Source of the DNA: a virus
IMG/VR virus record: IMGVR_UViG_3300049783_000650
Coordinates: 1-29,890 of that record
DNA length: 29,890 bases
Reading direction: 5' to 3' (one strand)
Part shown: positions 20,240-28,900 of the stretch, one piece after another
How the letters are laid out: each line of letters begins with the position of its first letter
How positions within the stretch are numbered: the first letter of the stretch is position 1
Notes under the pieces: model-generated
The model's input: only the letters and a program-made list of their open reading frames with translations
Database searches by the model: none
Told to the model about the DNA's origin: nothing
Made by a program: the position numbers and the translations under genes

Positions 20240-20440
20240 ATGGATCCTATTCAAAAAGCAAAACGAGGCACTGAGCAGTTTGTTAAACAGCTGGCGAATG
20301 TCCAGCCTAAGATGTTAGACGAACCTCAGGCATACAAACGTGCTTGTATCCGTCTTGGCTACGAGGCTGCAATTGCAATCATTACTGCCAAAAGTGTTAG
20401 CCCAGAAGACTTAAACACTATAGATTCAAAGGAACAATAA
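20240..20440 (+). CDS. helical hypothetical protein
   Basis: A 66-residue protein starting at ATG 20240 with AGGAAG upstream and beginning MDPIQKAKRGTEQFVKQL. The same frame is open further upstream, but that part is a shadow of the previous gene. It is mostly helical (YKRACIRLGYEAAIAIITAK). The next gene starts directly after its stop. The function is unknown. Confidence 0.68.
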   Translation: MDPIQKAKRGTEQFVKQLANVQPKMLDEPQAYKRACIRLGYEAAIAIITAKSVSPEDLNTIDSKEQ

Positions 20441-20818
20441 ATGCTTATTTCTGATATGAAACCAATTACTACTCTTGAAGAACTTGCTGTTATCCTTGAT
20501 GGTATGGATAATAAAGACCCTAACTTAGACCTTGGCTTTGACATGGGCTGGAGCGCACCTACCGATGAGACTACAGTAGAATGTGGTTCTGCCTGTTGTA
20601 TTGGTGGTTGGATCAACTCAATCAATAAAACTGACATGTCTTTAGAAGCTGCTGTAATGTCTATTTCTAGCTTAACAGAAAGGACTTCCCTAGATCTTTG
20701 TTTTAATAGTCTTGCTGTTGACTTTGACACGACACCCCAGCAAGGTGCTAAGGCAATTCGTAATGCAATAGAGTTTGGTGATGCTAAGTGGGAAGAGGTT
20801 CTTTCTAATGAAGCTTAA
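20441..20818 (+). CDS. hypothetical protein with CGSACCIGGW motif
   Basis: A 125-residue protein. The segment ECGSACCIGGWINS (about residues 47-60) resembles a CGTxxCIAG motif that recurs in unannotated bacterial and phage proteins; three cysteines in five residues suggest metal or redox chemistry. The C-terminal half is helical (TPQQGAKAIRNAIEFGDAKW). The next gene starts within its end. No firm family name. Confidence 0.72.
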   Translation: MLISDMKPITTLEELAVILDGMDNKDPNLDLGFDMGWSAPTDETTVECGSACCIGGWINSINKTDMSLEAAVMSISSLTERTSLDLCFNSLAVDFDTTPQQGAKAIRNAIEFGDAKWEEVLSNEA

Positions 20819-20975
20819 TCGGGACATACAGAACATACAAAAAGATAAAAAGTACTGTTCAGACTGTGAGGAAGAAATAGATAGTGATGGTGATCCTGTA
20901 GGGGAAAACTGTGACTGCCCTTATGGACCCTCTTGTGATACCTGTAAACGACGCTGGTGTGATCTATCCTGCTAA
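20808..20975 (+). CDS. 55-residue cysteine-rich protein
   Basis: I start it at ATG 20808, after GAGG, giving MKLNRDIQNIQKDKKYC. Eight cysteines at 17, 20, 35, 37, 43, 46, 51 and 55 make up two likely metal sites. The last part (CDTCKRRWCDLSC) is basic. It is the final gene of the middle unit, directly before the terminator-like hairpin. It may be a small zinc protein binding nucleic acid, which is inference. Confidence 0.68.
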   Translation: MKLNRDIQNIQKDKKYCSDCEEEIDSDGDPVGENCDCPYGPSCDTCKRRWCDLSC

Positions 20976-20992
20976 TAAACTAACACATGCAT

Positions 20993-21063
20993 CCAACCAA
21001 CCCTTCCTTAATGCCCTCTGGGGTGTTTTGGTTGGGTTGGTTGGGTGACCATAATTTTTTTTT
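20993..21063 (+). terminator. rho-independent terminator-like hairpin
   Basis: CCAACCAACCC (20993-21003) pairs perfectly with GGGTTGGTTGG (21034-21044). The loop contains a smaller CCC/GGG hairpin (CCCTCTGGGG). Nine T residues follow at 21055-21063, ten bases beyond the stem, a little far for a textbook terminator. Its place after the last gene of the middle unit supports termination. Confidence 0.6.
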
Positions 21064-21129
21064 GCTTTTATTGGGACCTCTGTAAGACACTGAAACAATC
21101 ATACAAATAAGGGTAAAGAATATTTACAA

Positions 21130-21148
21130 AAATACTGCCGACTAATGA
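21130..21148 (+). promoter_or_regulatory. putative phage RNA polymerase promoter, copy 3
   Basis: AAATACTGCCGACTAATGA, identical to copies at 1513 and 9553. TTTACAA precedes it, close to TTTACAT at copy 2. The predicted +1 G is 21147. It opens the packaging and virion unit, just after the terminator-like hairpin. Confidence 0.75.
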
Positions 21149-21169
21149 TAAGAGCTTTACAAAATGTAT

Positions 21170-21196
21170 TGACTCTACCTGCAATGACTCTGCCTG
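21170..21196 (+). repeat. short tandem direct repeat
   Basis: TGACTCTACCTG (21170-21181) recurs as TGACTCTGCCTG (21185-21196) with one mismatch and a 15-base period, about 22 bases after promoter copy 3. It may be a protein-binding site; two copies only, so chance is possible. Confidence 0.45.
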
Positions 21197-21270
21197 AGCC
21201 TCTGCAAGTGATTACTAAACAAACACACTTATGCACTCCCCTACTGACATTTGAAAGGGGAACTGTATGT

Positions 21271-21354
21271 CTACCCCCGATAATGTCCTTGTAAAGTTAG
21301 CTGTCTAAAGGCTCTATTATTGTAATAGTATCTATCCCCTAAAGACGGGGGTAG
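21271..21354 (+). repeat. inverted repeat in the packaging-unit leader
   Basis: CTACCCCC at 21271-21278 and GGGGGTAG at 21347-21354 are perfect complements. A separate CTATTA/TAATAG hairpin (21314-21328) lies inside. CCCC/GGGG pairings at 21336-21350 compete with the long arm, so alternative RNA folds are possible. Confidence 0.45.
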
Positions 21355-21619
21355 CACCACCCAAAGTGTTTGTTTAGTATTCACTTGTTTAGGGCCTCAG
21401 GTGTGAGTATTGTGTGATAGTTATTATTAAAATAATTTTATATATCAATATTACTGTGTTAGATAAGACCAGACCGGAACTACTTTCTTAGGGTTCTTTA
21501 GTTATAACAAACCTTAAGATTCTTGATTGATTTCTTTAAGATAGGTTGTTGTACTGGTATTCTTATGTTAACATTTATAAAAAAATTTCTAATGAAAAAG
21601 ATGTAAGGAAGGTCTTATT

Positions 21620-22090
21620 ATGGAAGGTAAGAAAAATGAAGAAAATTTATCCCAAGAAGAAACCAAGGAAGAAGTAGATGTCCCTACCAAGAAGCGTGGT
21701 CGAGGTCGTCCTAAAGGCTCTTTCAAACTCCCTGAGAGTGTCCGTAATAAGAAACGTGAAGGTGATGGTATTCGTGGTGGTAAGCGTACTGGCTCAGGTC
21801 GTCCCAAAGGATCTAAGAACATCCACTCCCACGAGTCAGTTAATAAACTACAAGAGCTTAACTTTGACCCTATTGAACGTATGGTCTATGAATACGAAGA
21901 GATCTGCCGAGTACTAGACAAGAACCTTGTTAGAGTAGGCTCTGGTGCTTATGCCCAGTTGATTGCTACCAAGGCAACCCTCATCAACAACCTTATGCAG
22001 TATGGTTACAAGAGAATCCCTGAAAGGACCGAAGTAGAAAACTCTACTAAGAGTCCTATCTCTATTACACTAACAACCCGTCCCTCTTAA
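21620..22090 (+). CDS. AT-hook protein, candidate terminase small subunit
   Basis: A 156-residue protein. Two AT-hook-like elements, GRGRPKG (27-33) and GSGRPKG (58-64), sit in a basic N-terminal half, suiting DNA binding. The C-terminal half (NFDPIERMVYEYEEICRVLD, then AYAQLIATKATLINNLMQYGYKRIPE) resembles the oligomerising part of several phage small terminases that have an F-D-P-I-E segment and a Y-G-Y-x-R-x-P end. It is the first gene after promoter copy 3 and lies two genes before the large terminase. A general DNA-binding role remains the alternative. Confidence 0.65.
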   Translation: MEGKKNEENLSQEETKEEVDVPTKKRGRGRPKGSFKLPESVRNKKREGDGIRGGKRTGSGRPKGSKNIHSHESVNKLQELNFDPIERMVYEYEEICRVLDKNLVRVGSGAYAQLIATKATLINNLMQYGYKRIPERTEVENSTKSPISITLTTRPS

Positions 22091-22135
22091 AAGAGTATGA
22101 CGAAACAATAACAATAATAAAAGTGGGGAAACCAT

Positions 22136-22735
22136 ATGGCTATGACACCGGAAGATGAGTACAAAATAATTGCTCAAATGAAAGACAGTAGACGCTTCAA
22201 CATAAAAAGCATACGGGACTGGATGGATCTTTTTATTAAGACAGTCACAGTGTTATCTCTTGCTGGTATGTTGTTTGTTTTTACTGTAAACACTGTAGCA
22301 CCTAACTGGGTAAACGTACCTAGTGATATTAGTAGCCTAGCTACAGAGGTAGGAGCCTTGAGAGTACAAATTGACAGGTTTGCCCCTCAGATTATTGAGT
22401 ACAAAGGTACGGTTATTGTAGCCGACGCCACTGTTAAAAGAGGTGACACTCTTAGCCTTACCGCTGTTATCCGCCGTAATGTTGGTTGTGAAATGGATAC
22501 TAATGTAAGGTTCTTTAACCACGAGTCTAACACCTTTGCACTACCACAGTTTTATGTAATTTCCTCTGTCAATGCTCCTGTATCAAATGACTTTAGTGCT
22601 TTTACTTGGCAAATTACTATTCCAGAAAACCTACCTACAGGCACCTATAGCTACTTCCCAGAGATTATTCCTGTTGAGTGTGGTGTGTATAAGCGTATTG
22701 TAACCCCAATGAGTGACCCCTTCACAGTAATTTAG
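22136..22735 (+). CDS. membrane-anchored protein between the terminase genes
   Basis: A 199-residue protein with GGGG upstream of ATG 22136. A basic amphipathic N terminus (KDSRRFNIKSIRDWMDL) leads to one membrane helix (about 32-52), then a short heptad stretch (DISSLATEVGALRVQIDRF) and a beta-sheet domain (about 88-199) with two cysteines (CEMDTNVRF, VECGVY) that could form a disulfide outside the inner membrane. This layout suits a type II membrane protein with a periplasmic Ig-like domain. A lysis role (holin- or spanin-associated) is possible from its position in a late unit but unproven. Confidence 0.78.
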   Translation: MAMTPEDEYKIIAQMKDSRRFNIKSIRDWMDLFIKTVTVLSLAGMLFVFTVNTVAPNWVNVPSDISSLATEVGALRVQIDRFAPQIIEYKGTVIVADATVKRGDTLSLTAVIRRNVGCEMDTNVRFFNHESNTFALPQFYVISSVNAPVSNDFSAFTWQITIPENLPTGTYSYFPEIIPVECGVYKRIVTPMSDPFTVI

Positions 22736-22746
22736 GAAGTATATTA

Positions 22747-22932
22747 ATGCTTATAACAGAACCAGAAGAAGACATGTGGTCACAAGACGTGCATCGACAC
22801 GCTGAGACTATGTTTGTTGAAGACCCTGATGTGTGGCTTAGCTCAGTACTAGGACCTGATGGTCAGCCCCTTGCCTACGAGGAAGAGAAACAACAAATTG
22901 GTTTTATATTGAGACCCAGTAAGAAAGATTAA
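22747..22932 (+). CDS. 61-residue acidic hypothetical protein
   Basis: A small acidic protein (MLITEPEEDMWSQDVHRHAE, then PDVWLSSVLGPDGQPLAYEE) with AGGAAG upstream of ATG 22747. It ends six bases before the large terminase start, so it is probably co-translated. It could be a packaging accessory or virion protein; the sequence is not diagnostic. Confidence 0.72.
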   Translation: MLITEPEEDMWSQDVHRHAETMFVEDPDVWLSSVLGPDGQPLAYEEEKQQIGFILRPSKKD

Positions 22933-22938
22933 AGAATT

Positions 22939-24276
22939 ATGACAGATATTGTATTGCACGAAGGCCAGTCAGATATCATTAACGACCTATTTGTAGCTAA
23001 GACCTGCCGCTATCTTGTAGCGAACGCTTCTCGTGGCTTTGGTAAGTCTTATGTGGCTGGTACTGCTGCTGCAATAGCTGTTAATGAACTGATAGCCCTA
23101 CCTCCTAGTGTACCTAATAAGAACGTGGCTGTTATTGCCCCTACTTATAGTCAGGCTGTAGACATTTACTTCCCACTAATTGCCTATCAACTTGGTATGG
23201 CAGAACACGCTATTAAGTCCTCAAGAAGTGCTGGTACCTTCTGGTTCCCTAACAATGTAACACTCAAGATCTGGTCCTATGAAGCATCAGAGCGTATGCG
23301 TGGTACTGGCCAATACTTTGTTGTAGCCGATGAGGTAACATCTTGGAAGGGCGCTGGTATGAACCTCAAAGAATCTTGGGAGAGTATTATTCAACCTTGT
23401 GTATCAACACGTTGGTCAAGGAAGAATGCTGCACGTTATGGAGCTAATCCCGGTCGAGCACTGATCATTAGCACACCTAAGGGTTATGACTACTTTTATG
23501 AAATGTATAACCGTAAAGAGGTAGATGATGATTGGAATAGTTACACCTATACTTATCACGATTCACCTTATCTAGACACAGAAGAAATTGACCGTATTAA
23601 GTCTACACTAGACCCGCTCAAATTTGCACGAGAGTATAAGGCCTCCTTTGAAGATTCTGGTAATAGTGTATTCTACACATTTAACCGTAAAGAACACATT
23701 GATCCTACTCTCCAAGACTTTGATGCTGATGAGACAGTACACATCGCTATTGACTTTAACGTTGGTATCATGGCTAGTATTATCTTTGCTATCAGAGGTA
23801 ATCAGATCCAGATACTTGATGAAATGCAGGGACATCCTGATACAGAGTCTTTAGCTAAGGCTATTCGAGCAAAGTATCCGAAACACAAGATCATATCCTA
23901 CCCTGACCCTAGTGGTAGGGCTAGGAAGACATCCGCTGCTGTTGGTATCACGGACTTCAAGATCCTTGAGGGTCCTGCTTACAAGATACAAACACGAGCA
24001 CACAGTAAAGCACCACCTATCATTGACTCGGTAGCTGCTGTCAATAAGAAATTTAAGAACGCACTAGGGCAAATCGATATGTTGATTCACCCTCGCTGTG
24101 TTAATACTATCCGTTCTGTTGAAAGAACCTCTTGGACAGAGAGTAACCCAGACATTGCTACCATCGATAAGAAAGAAGGTGTTGAGCACTGGTCTGATGG
24201 TTTGCGTTATGCTGTAGAATACCTCTTCCCAATCCGCTCTGGTACCAAGGTGACTTCTAAGGGGACCACCTTCTAA
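22939..24276 (+). CDS. terL: terminase large subunit
   Basis: A 445-residue DNA-packaging motor. The ATPase half has Walker A SRGFGKS (31-37), Walker B YFVVADE with D131/E132, and coupling motif STP (178-180). The nuclease half has the three acidic positions of the RNase H-like fold: D272 (AIDFN), D323 (YPDPSG) and D420 (HWSDGLRYAVEYLF). The length is typical of a complete TerL. It cuts concatemers and drives DNA into the procapsid through the portal, which is not in the window. AAAGAA precedes ATG 22939. Confidence 0.95.
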   Translation: MTDIVLHEGQSDIINDLFVAKTCRYLVANASRGFGKSYVAGTAAAIAVNELIALPPSVPNKNVAVIAPTYSQAVDIYFPLIAYQLGMAEHAIKSSRSAGTFWFPNNVTLKIWSYEASERMRGTGQYFVVADEVTSWKGAGMNLKESWESIIQPCVSTRWSRKNAARYGANPGRALIISTPKGYDYFYEMYNRKEVDDDWNSYTYTYHDSPYLDTEEIDRIKSTLDPLKFAREYKASFEDSGNSVFYTFNRKEHIDPTLQDFDADETVHIAIDFNVGIMASIIFAIRGNQIQILDEMQGHPDTESLAKAIRAKYPKHKIISYPDPSGRARKTSAAVGITDFKILEGPAYKIQTRAHSKAPPIIDSVAAVNKKFKNALGQIDMLIHPRCVNTIRSVERTSWTESNPDIATIDKKEGVEHWSDGLRYAVEYLFPIRSGTKVTSKGTTF

Positions 24277-24331
24277 TAACAACAAATAAAATAGTCCATC
24301 TGAGGATCGGCAAGAATAAAGGAAATACTAA

Positions 24332-24781
24332 ATGGCACGTTCCAGAATTAATACACGAGGTGAAGACCTCATTACAGATAGCGGGGCTGTGCTCTTATCT
24401 ATTGTTAAAGGCGAACAAATCCAAATGGGGTTGACCCTTGAATGGTTAACTAACCTCACAGGCTACACTATCACTGCTAAGGTAGTAGAGGCTGATATGA
24501 CACAAAGCCTTGATGAAGACGGATACCCCTCCCTAAACAAGGCGGGAGGTCAGGTAACTACCCTACCCATAATTAACACCGACGTATCAGACAACATTAT
24601 TAAGATTGTGGTACCAGAAACCCTCATTGACAACTGGACAACTCAACCCTCACCAGAAAAACCTACCTATGGTTGGATTGGTCTTGAGGTGCGTGATGTT
24701 GGCGTTGGCGATGCCCAGCTTGTATGGAAACCCTTTCGTGGTCTCGTAGAAGTACTCTATTCACCTTCGGAGGAGGTATAA
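24332..24781 (+). CDS. putative virion structural protein
   Basis: A 149-residue, mainly beta protein (GEQIQMGLTLEWLTNLTGYT, IIKIVVPETLIDNW, YGWIGLEVRDVGVGDAQLVW ending RGLVEVLYSPSEEV). AAGGAA lies upstream of ATG 24332. The pattern, with a LVWKPFRGLVEV end, is that of small proteins found next to fibre genes in marine phages, often annotated as structural or neck proteins. No enzyme motif. It ends two bases before the first fibre gene. Confidence 0.68.
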   Translation: MARSRINTRGEDLITDSGAVLLSIVKGEQIQMGLTLEWLTNLTGYTITAKVVEADMTQSLDEDGYPSLNKAGGQVTTLPIINTDVSDNIIKIVVPETLIDNWTTQPSPEKPTYGWIGLEVRDVGVGDAQLVWKPFRGLVEVLYSPSEEV

Positions 24782-24783
24782 TT

Positions 24784-25899
24784 ATGAATTATTCTATTTC
24801 AGTTAAAAACACAGGAGGCCAAGGCGCTTCCGGTAACAGTGTTTCATCTGCCTATGTCAGTGCTAACAACCATTTGTTTGTTGTCGTTTCTGACGGGGCG
24901 GGGAATGTTGTTGAAGAAATTGATGCAGGAGACGTTAGTGCTAACATCAGTCTTGGAGTTGATGATCTAAGTGATGTTTCGATTAACTTTCTTGGTAATG
25001 ACTATTTCCTAGGTTACAACTCTTCGGCTAACCGTTGGGAAAGCAAGCTTGCGAGCCTGAGTGGCCTTTCAGACACAACTATTAGTGGCGTTGTTGATAA
25101 TGACCTCCTTGTTTGGAACGGAACTACTTCTAAGTTTACTAACCAAACACCTAGTGAGGCTGGTTTTGCTAATGTTGCTACTTCAGGTAATTACTCGGAT
25201 CTGAGTGGCCTACCAAATTTTGATGGCTCTGCACCAAGCAATGCAGCTATTACGCTTGCCTCTGCTGGTACTGGCTTTACAGGGGGCGGTACTTTCTACC
25301 TTAACCAATTAGGGAATGCTACTGTTACTTACTCTTTTGATCAAACTGCTTTGGTTATTACAGAATCCCAGATTGTCAACCTACAAAATTACATCACTGA
25401 CTATACCGTAACCCAGTCTGACGTAACTACCCACCAAGCATCTTTGGCTATTACTGAGGCTCAAATTACAAACCTTCAGGCTTACTTGACTGCAGAGGCA
25501 GACACACTTGCTACTGTTATGGCACGAGGGGCAACCACGTCAGCTGTCATGACTATTACAAATGCCTCTGCATCAAACACAACCGCATCAGGTGCCTTAG
25601 TTGTAACAGGCGGTGTAGGTATTGGCGGGAAATTGAACGTTGGCGGTAATACAATTATCTCTGGTAACCTGACTGTAAACGGTACAACTACCACTGTGAA
25701 CTCAAACGAAGTTAACATCGGTGACGCTGTTATCCTTCTTAATTCAGATGAGGCAGGGATCCCTAGCCAAAACGCTGGCTTTGAGATTGAACGCGGTACC
25801 TCTGCTAATGTAGCTTTTCTTTGGGATGAGTCTGTTGACTCTTGGGACATGGGTGGTTACGAACTTAAAAATGTTGTACTTGATGGTGGTACTTACTAA
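24784..25899 (+). CDS. tail-fibre-like protein
   Basis: A 371-residue repetitive beta-rich protein with an excellent site (AGGAGGT) before ATG 24784; the upstream in-frame ATG at 24724 is inside the previous gene. It holds LSDVSINFLGNDYFLGYNSS (a repeat type seen in marine phage fibres), a helix/coil part (ITEAQITNLQAYLTAEADTL) and a C-terminal GALVVTGGVGIGGKLNVGGN, then a SNEVNIGD segment, typical of cyanophage-type fibre proteins. Probably a trimeric receptor-contact fibre or its shaft. It precedes the much larger fibre gene. Confidence 0.85.
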   Translation: MNYSISVKNTGGQGASGNSVSSAYVSANNHLFVVVSDGAGNVVEEIDAGDVSANISLGVDDLSDVSINFLGNDYFLGYNSSANRWESKLASLSGLSDTTISGVVDNDLLVWNGTTSKFTNQTPSEAGFANVATSGNYSDLSGLPNFDGSAPSNAAITLASAGTGFTGGGTFYLNQLGNATVTYSFDQTALVITESQIVNLQNYITDYTVTQSDVTTHQASLAITEAQITNLQAYLTAEADTLATVMARGATTSAVMTITNASASNTTASGALVVTGGVGIGGKLNVGGNTIISGNLTVNGTTTTVNSNEVNIGDAVILLNSDEAGIPSQNAGFEIERGTSANVAFLWDESVDSWDMGGYELKNVVLDGGTY

Positions 25900-25942
25900 T
25901 ACATAATTATTGTTAAAAAAAAAAATATAAGGAGATTGCCCA

Positions 25943-28900
25943 ATGGCAACAGAAATTATTCCAAAGAAGTCTGTAGTTGCAGATAAGGTTCCTTTGGTTG
26001 GGGACCTCTCTATAGGGGAACTTGCTGTAAACTTAACCGACAAAAAAATCTACTCGAAGAACGGTGCAGGTGTTATTGTAAGCCTGACTCAGAGCGTTGA
26101 CACCAGTACTGTTACTGATGCTGGTGCATTAATGGATTCAGAACTGACATCTATCGTTGACGTAAAGGCGCTTAACCAAAGTTTAATTAGCGGTGCATCG
26201 CCTACCCTTGGTATTGGCAGTATGACAATTGACGATACCAACCTTGTTGTTTCTGACACTACCAACTTGCAGACCTTTGCTGAGGGGGTAGATAAAGCTC
26301 TATTGGCGGCGCGAGGGACGGGTTTTACAAGCACGTATGTGTCTACAGTAACAGTAGGCGGCACGACCTTTGCACAACCAGCAGTCAATGGTGAGATACA
26401 CAGCGACCAAGGATATTTTGCAATTGCATACGCAGGGGCAACAGACATTACGGTTGCAACTTTGAACTCATCCTCAACCTACGTTTACATTGATAACGCT
26501 GGCAACCTACAACAACAAACCAGCATACCGACCCGCCAAGACTGGTCGCGCAAGATCTTTACCATGCGTATCTCGGTTGACACGGTTGCTGGAACTATCC
26601 TTGGCTTTGAGTATTTGGGCAACCCAATTGGGCATTACTCAAACAGTATGAGAGACTTTTTTAGGGCACTCCTAGAGCAAGGAGTTCCATTCAAGGGTGG
26701 TCAGACCATCACGGGCAGGGCATCGGATTTAGGATTTGATGTGGCGGCTGGAACTATCATGGAGTTTGGCGGCACGGGTGACATCAACAACCCAAACCTC
26801 CTAACCCTAGACGCCGCTGCAAATGTTTCCTACAGCTTGCTGTCACAAACGGCGATTGTTGGCGACCAGACAAACCTTGTTAAATCTTGGGACAACGCTG
26901 GAGCTATTACGACCCTTGGTTCTGGAACCTTTGTTGCGCATAGGCTTTACCGATTCAGCAACGGTACCTTTGCCATTCAATACGGGCAGGGCAACTACGC
27001 CAACATCGTACTAGCCCGCGCTGGATTGTTGATAGAAGATTACGTCCTAAACGAACGCCTTAAAAATGCCACATTCTTCGGTTGGTGGATACTTGGCGAG
27101 ACAGCAACCAACACAGGCGGCACGACCCTAACAGAATTCAGGGAGTACACTATTGGCGTGCAGGGCGGAAGCTCAAGCGTCTTGTCTGGGTGTTTGCTTA
27201 AGGGCAACAACCTTTCGGACTTGTTGGACGTTCCTGCGGCTCAAGTTTATTTAGACCTAGAGCCGGGGGTTGACGTCCAATCGTTTTCAACTGTTCTTGC
27301 TAACACAACTGCTAGCTTCACGACTGGAGACGAAACTAAGTTAAACAATATTGAAACCTCAGCAACAGCAGATCAAACTGCAGGTGAGATAGAAACAATT
27401 GTTAGCCACGATAACTTGTTAGGTTTTATTGCCAACGAGCACATTGATTGGACTACTGATCAAGGCGCTACTAACGTCCACTCAGGTAACTATACAGATA
27501 CAAACACCACCTACTCAGTAGGTGATGCTGGTCTAACTGAAATTAACTTTACAACTGCAGATAACACTAAGCTAGACGGAATCGAAGCCCTTGCAGATGT
27601 AACGGACACACTTAATGTGACTGCTGCAGGTGCCTTAATGGATAGTGAGGTAGACGCGGATATTAAGACCTTCGCACTACCAGCCAACACCACGATCAGT
27701 TCCTTCGGGGCGAGTTTGGTTGACGATATCTCTTCCTCTGTAGCGCGGACAACACTAGGCTTGGCTATTGGCACGAACGTGCAAGCCTATGACTCAAACC
27801 TACCTACGTGGCCTTCAACGGTTAACGCGACAGAAGTCGGCTACCTGAACGGCGCTACAGGTGCAATTCAGACACAACTAAACACCAAAGCGGATGCTGT
27901 GACTGGTGGTACAGGCATAACCCTATCTGGAAACGCTTTAGACCTGAGTTTCAATATAGTAGTTACTTCTATTGTGGCTGGTTCGGGTATGTCGCTGGGC
28001 ACGTCGATATCATATGTCGACGGTATGAATTTGCGCACCGAAACAATCAACCACTCGGACACGTCAGCACAGGCGTCGATCAACAACACTGGTCTGACAT
28101 ATATCCAAGACGTAACGCTCGACACCTTTGGCCACATCACCGCTCTTGGTAGTGGTACAATTTCTCTGAGCAGCTTTGGCATTACAGCTACACCAACCCA
28201 GATAAACTACACGGCGGGTGTAACGGGAGCCATCCAAACGCAGTTGGACGCGAAAGCTGGGCTGGCTTCCCCCCCGTTCACAGGAGCACCTACCGTCCCC
28301 ACAGCGGTCGGAGGAACCAACACAACACAGGCGGCAAGCACTGAGTTTGTCAATACCGCCCTTTCTGGTGTGGGTAGTGCTGGCTTCGTCGTGAAGACGA
28401 CCGCCTACACGGCCTCTACTGGCGATAACATTCTCGCCAACACCTCGGGAGGTGTTTGGACTCTGACGTTACCAGCTACTCCTACTGCAGGGGACACAGT
28501 AACAATTGCGGACTATGGCGATAACTGGAACGCAAACAATCTGACCGTTGCTCGAAATGGCGCTACGATTGAAGGGCTCGCTGAGAACTTGGTGATGGAC
28601 ATTGAAGGCTTAAAAGTAAGCCTTGTGTACTCAGGTGCAACTTGGCAAGTTTTTACCCAGACAGGAGCAGGGGCCGATCTCAACAACGTAGGCTACAGGA
28701 ACATTCCCCTCAACGGAGAAAAGACCGCAGGCTACACCCTGTTGACCGGTGACGTTGGCAAGTGTGTCACCTTAGGTACGGGTGGTGGAGTGACAGTTCC
28801 CAACAGCACCTTCACAGGTGGCGACGTGATCAGTGTATACAACAACACTGGTTCAGATGCGACGATCACTCTTTCGACGGCCACATCTTACAAAGCAGGA

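Larger units (their letters stand above)
21064..21619 (+). other. gene-free region with promoter and palindromes
   Basis: No convincing gene lies in these 556 bases. It holds promoter copy 3, a direct repeat (21170-21196), an inverted repeat CTACCCCC/GGGGGTAG (21271-21278 and 21347-21354), a small palindrome CTATTATTGTAATAG (21314-21328) and an A/T-rich part from about 21420 with ATTATTAAAATAAT. Transcripts from copy 3 would carry a leader of about 470 bases before 21620. It could hold a packaging site, a replication origin or a structured non-coding RNA; the sequence does not decide between these. Confidence 0.55.

Noticed and set aside
21267-21308. 13-codon ORF with AGGGG upstream in the gene-free region
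   Set aside because: The start is near a good site, but the product is tiny and lies in a region better explained by RNA or DNA structure; a leader peptide cannot be excluded.
25911-25925. Run of A residues before the large fibre gene as a minus-strand terminator
   Set aside because: There is no hairpin beside it and no minus-strand gene that would need it; it is probably an A-rich ribosome-binding leader.
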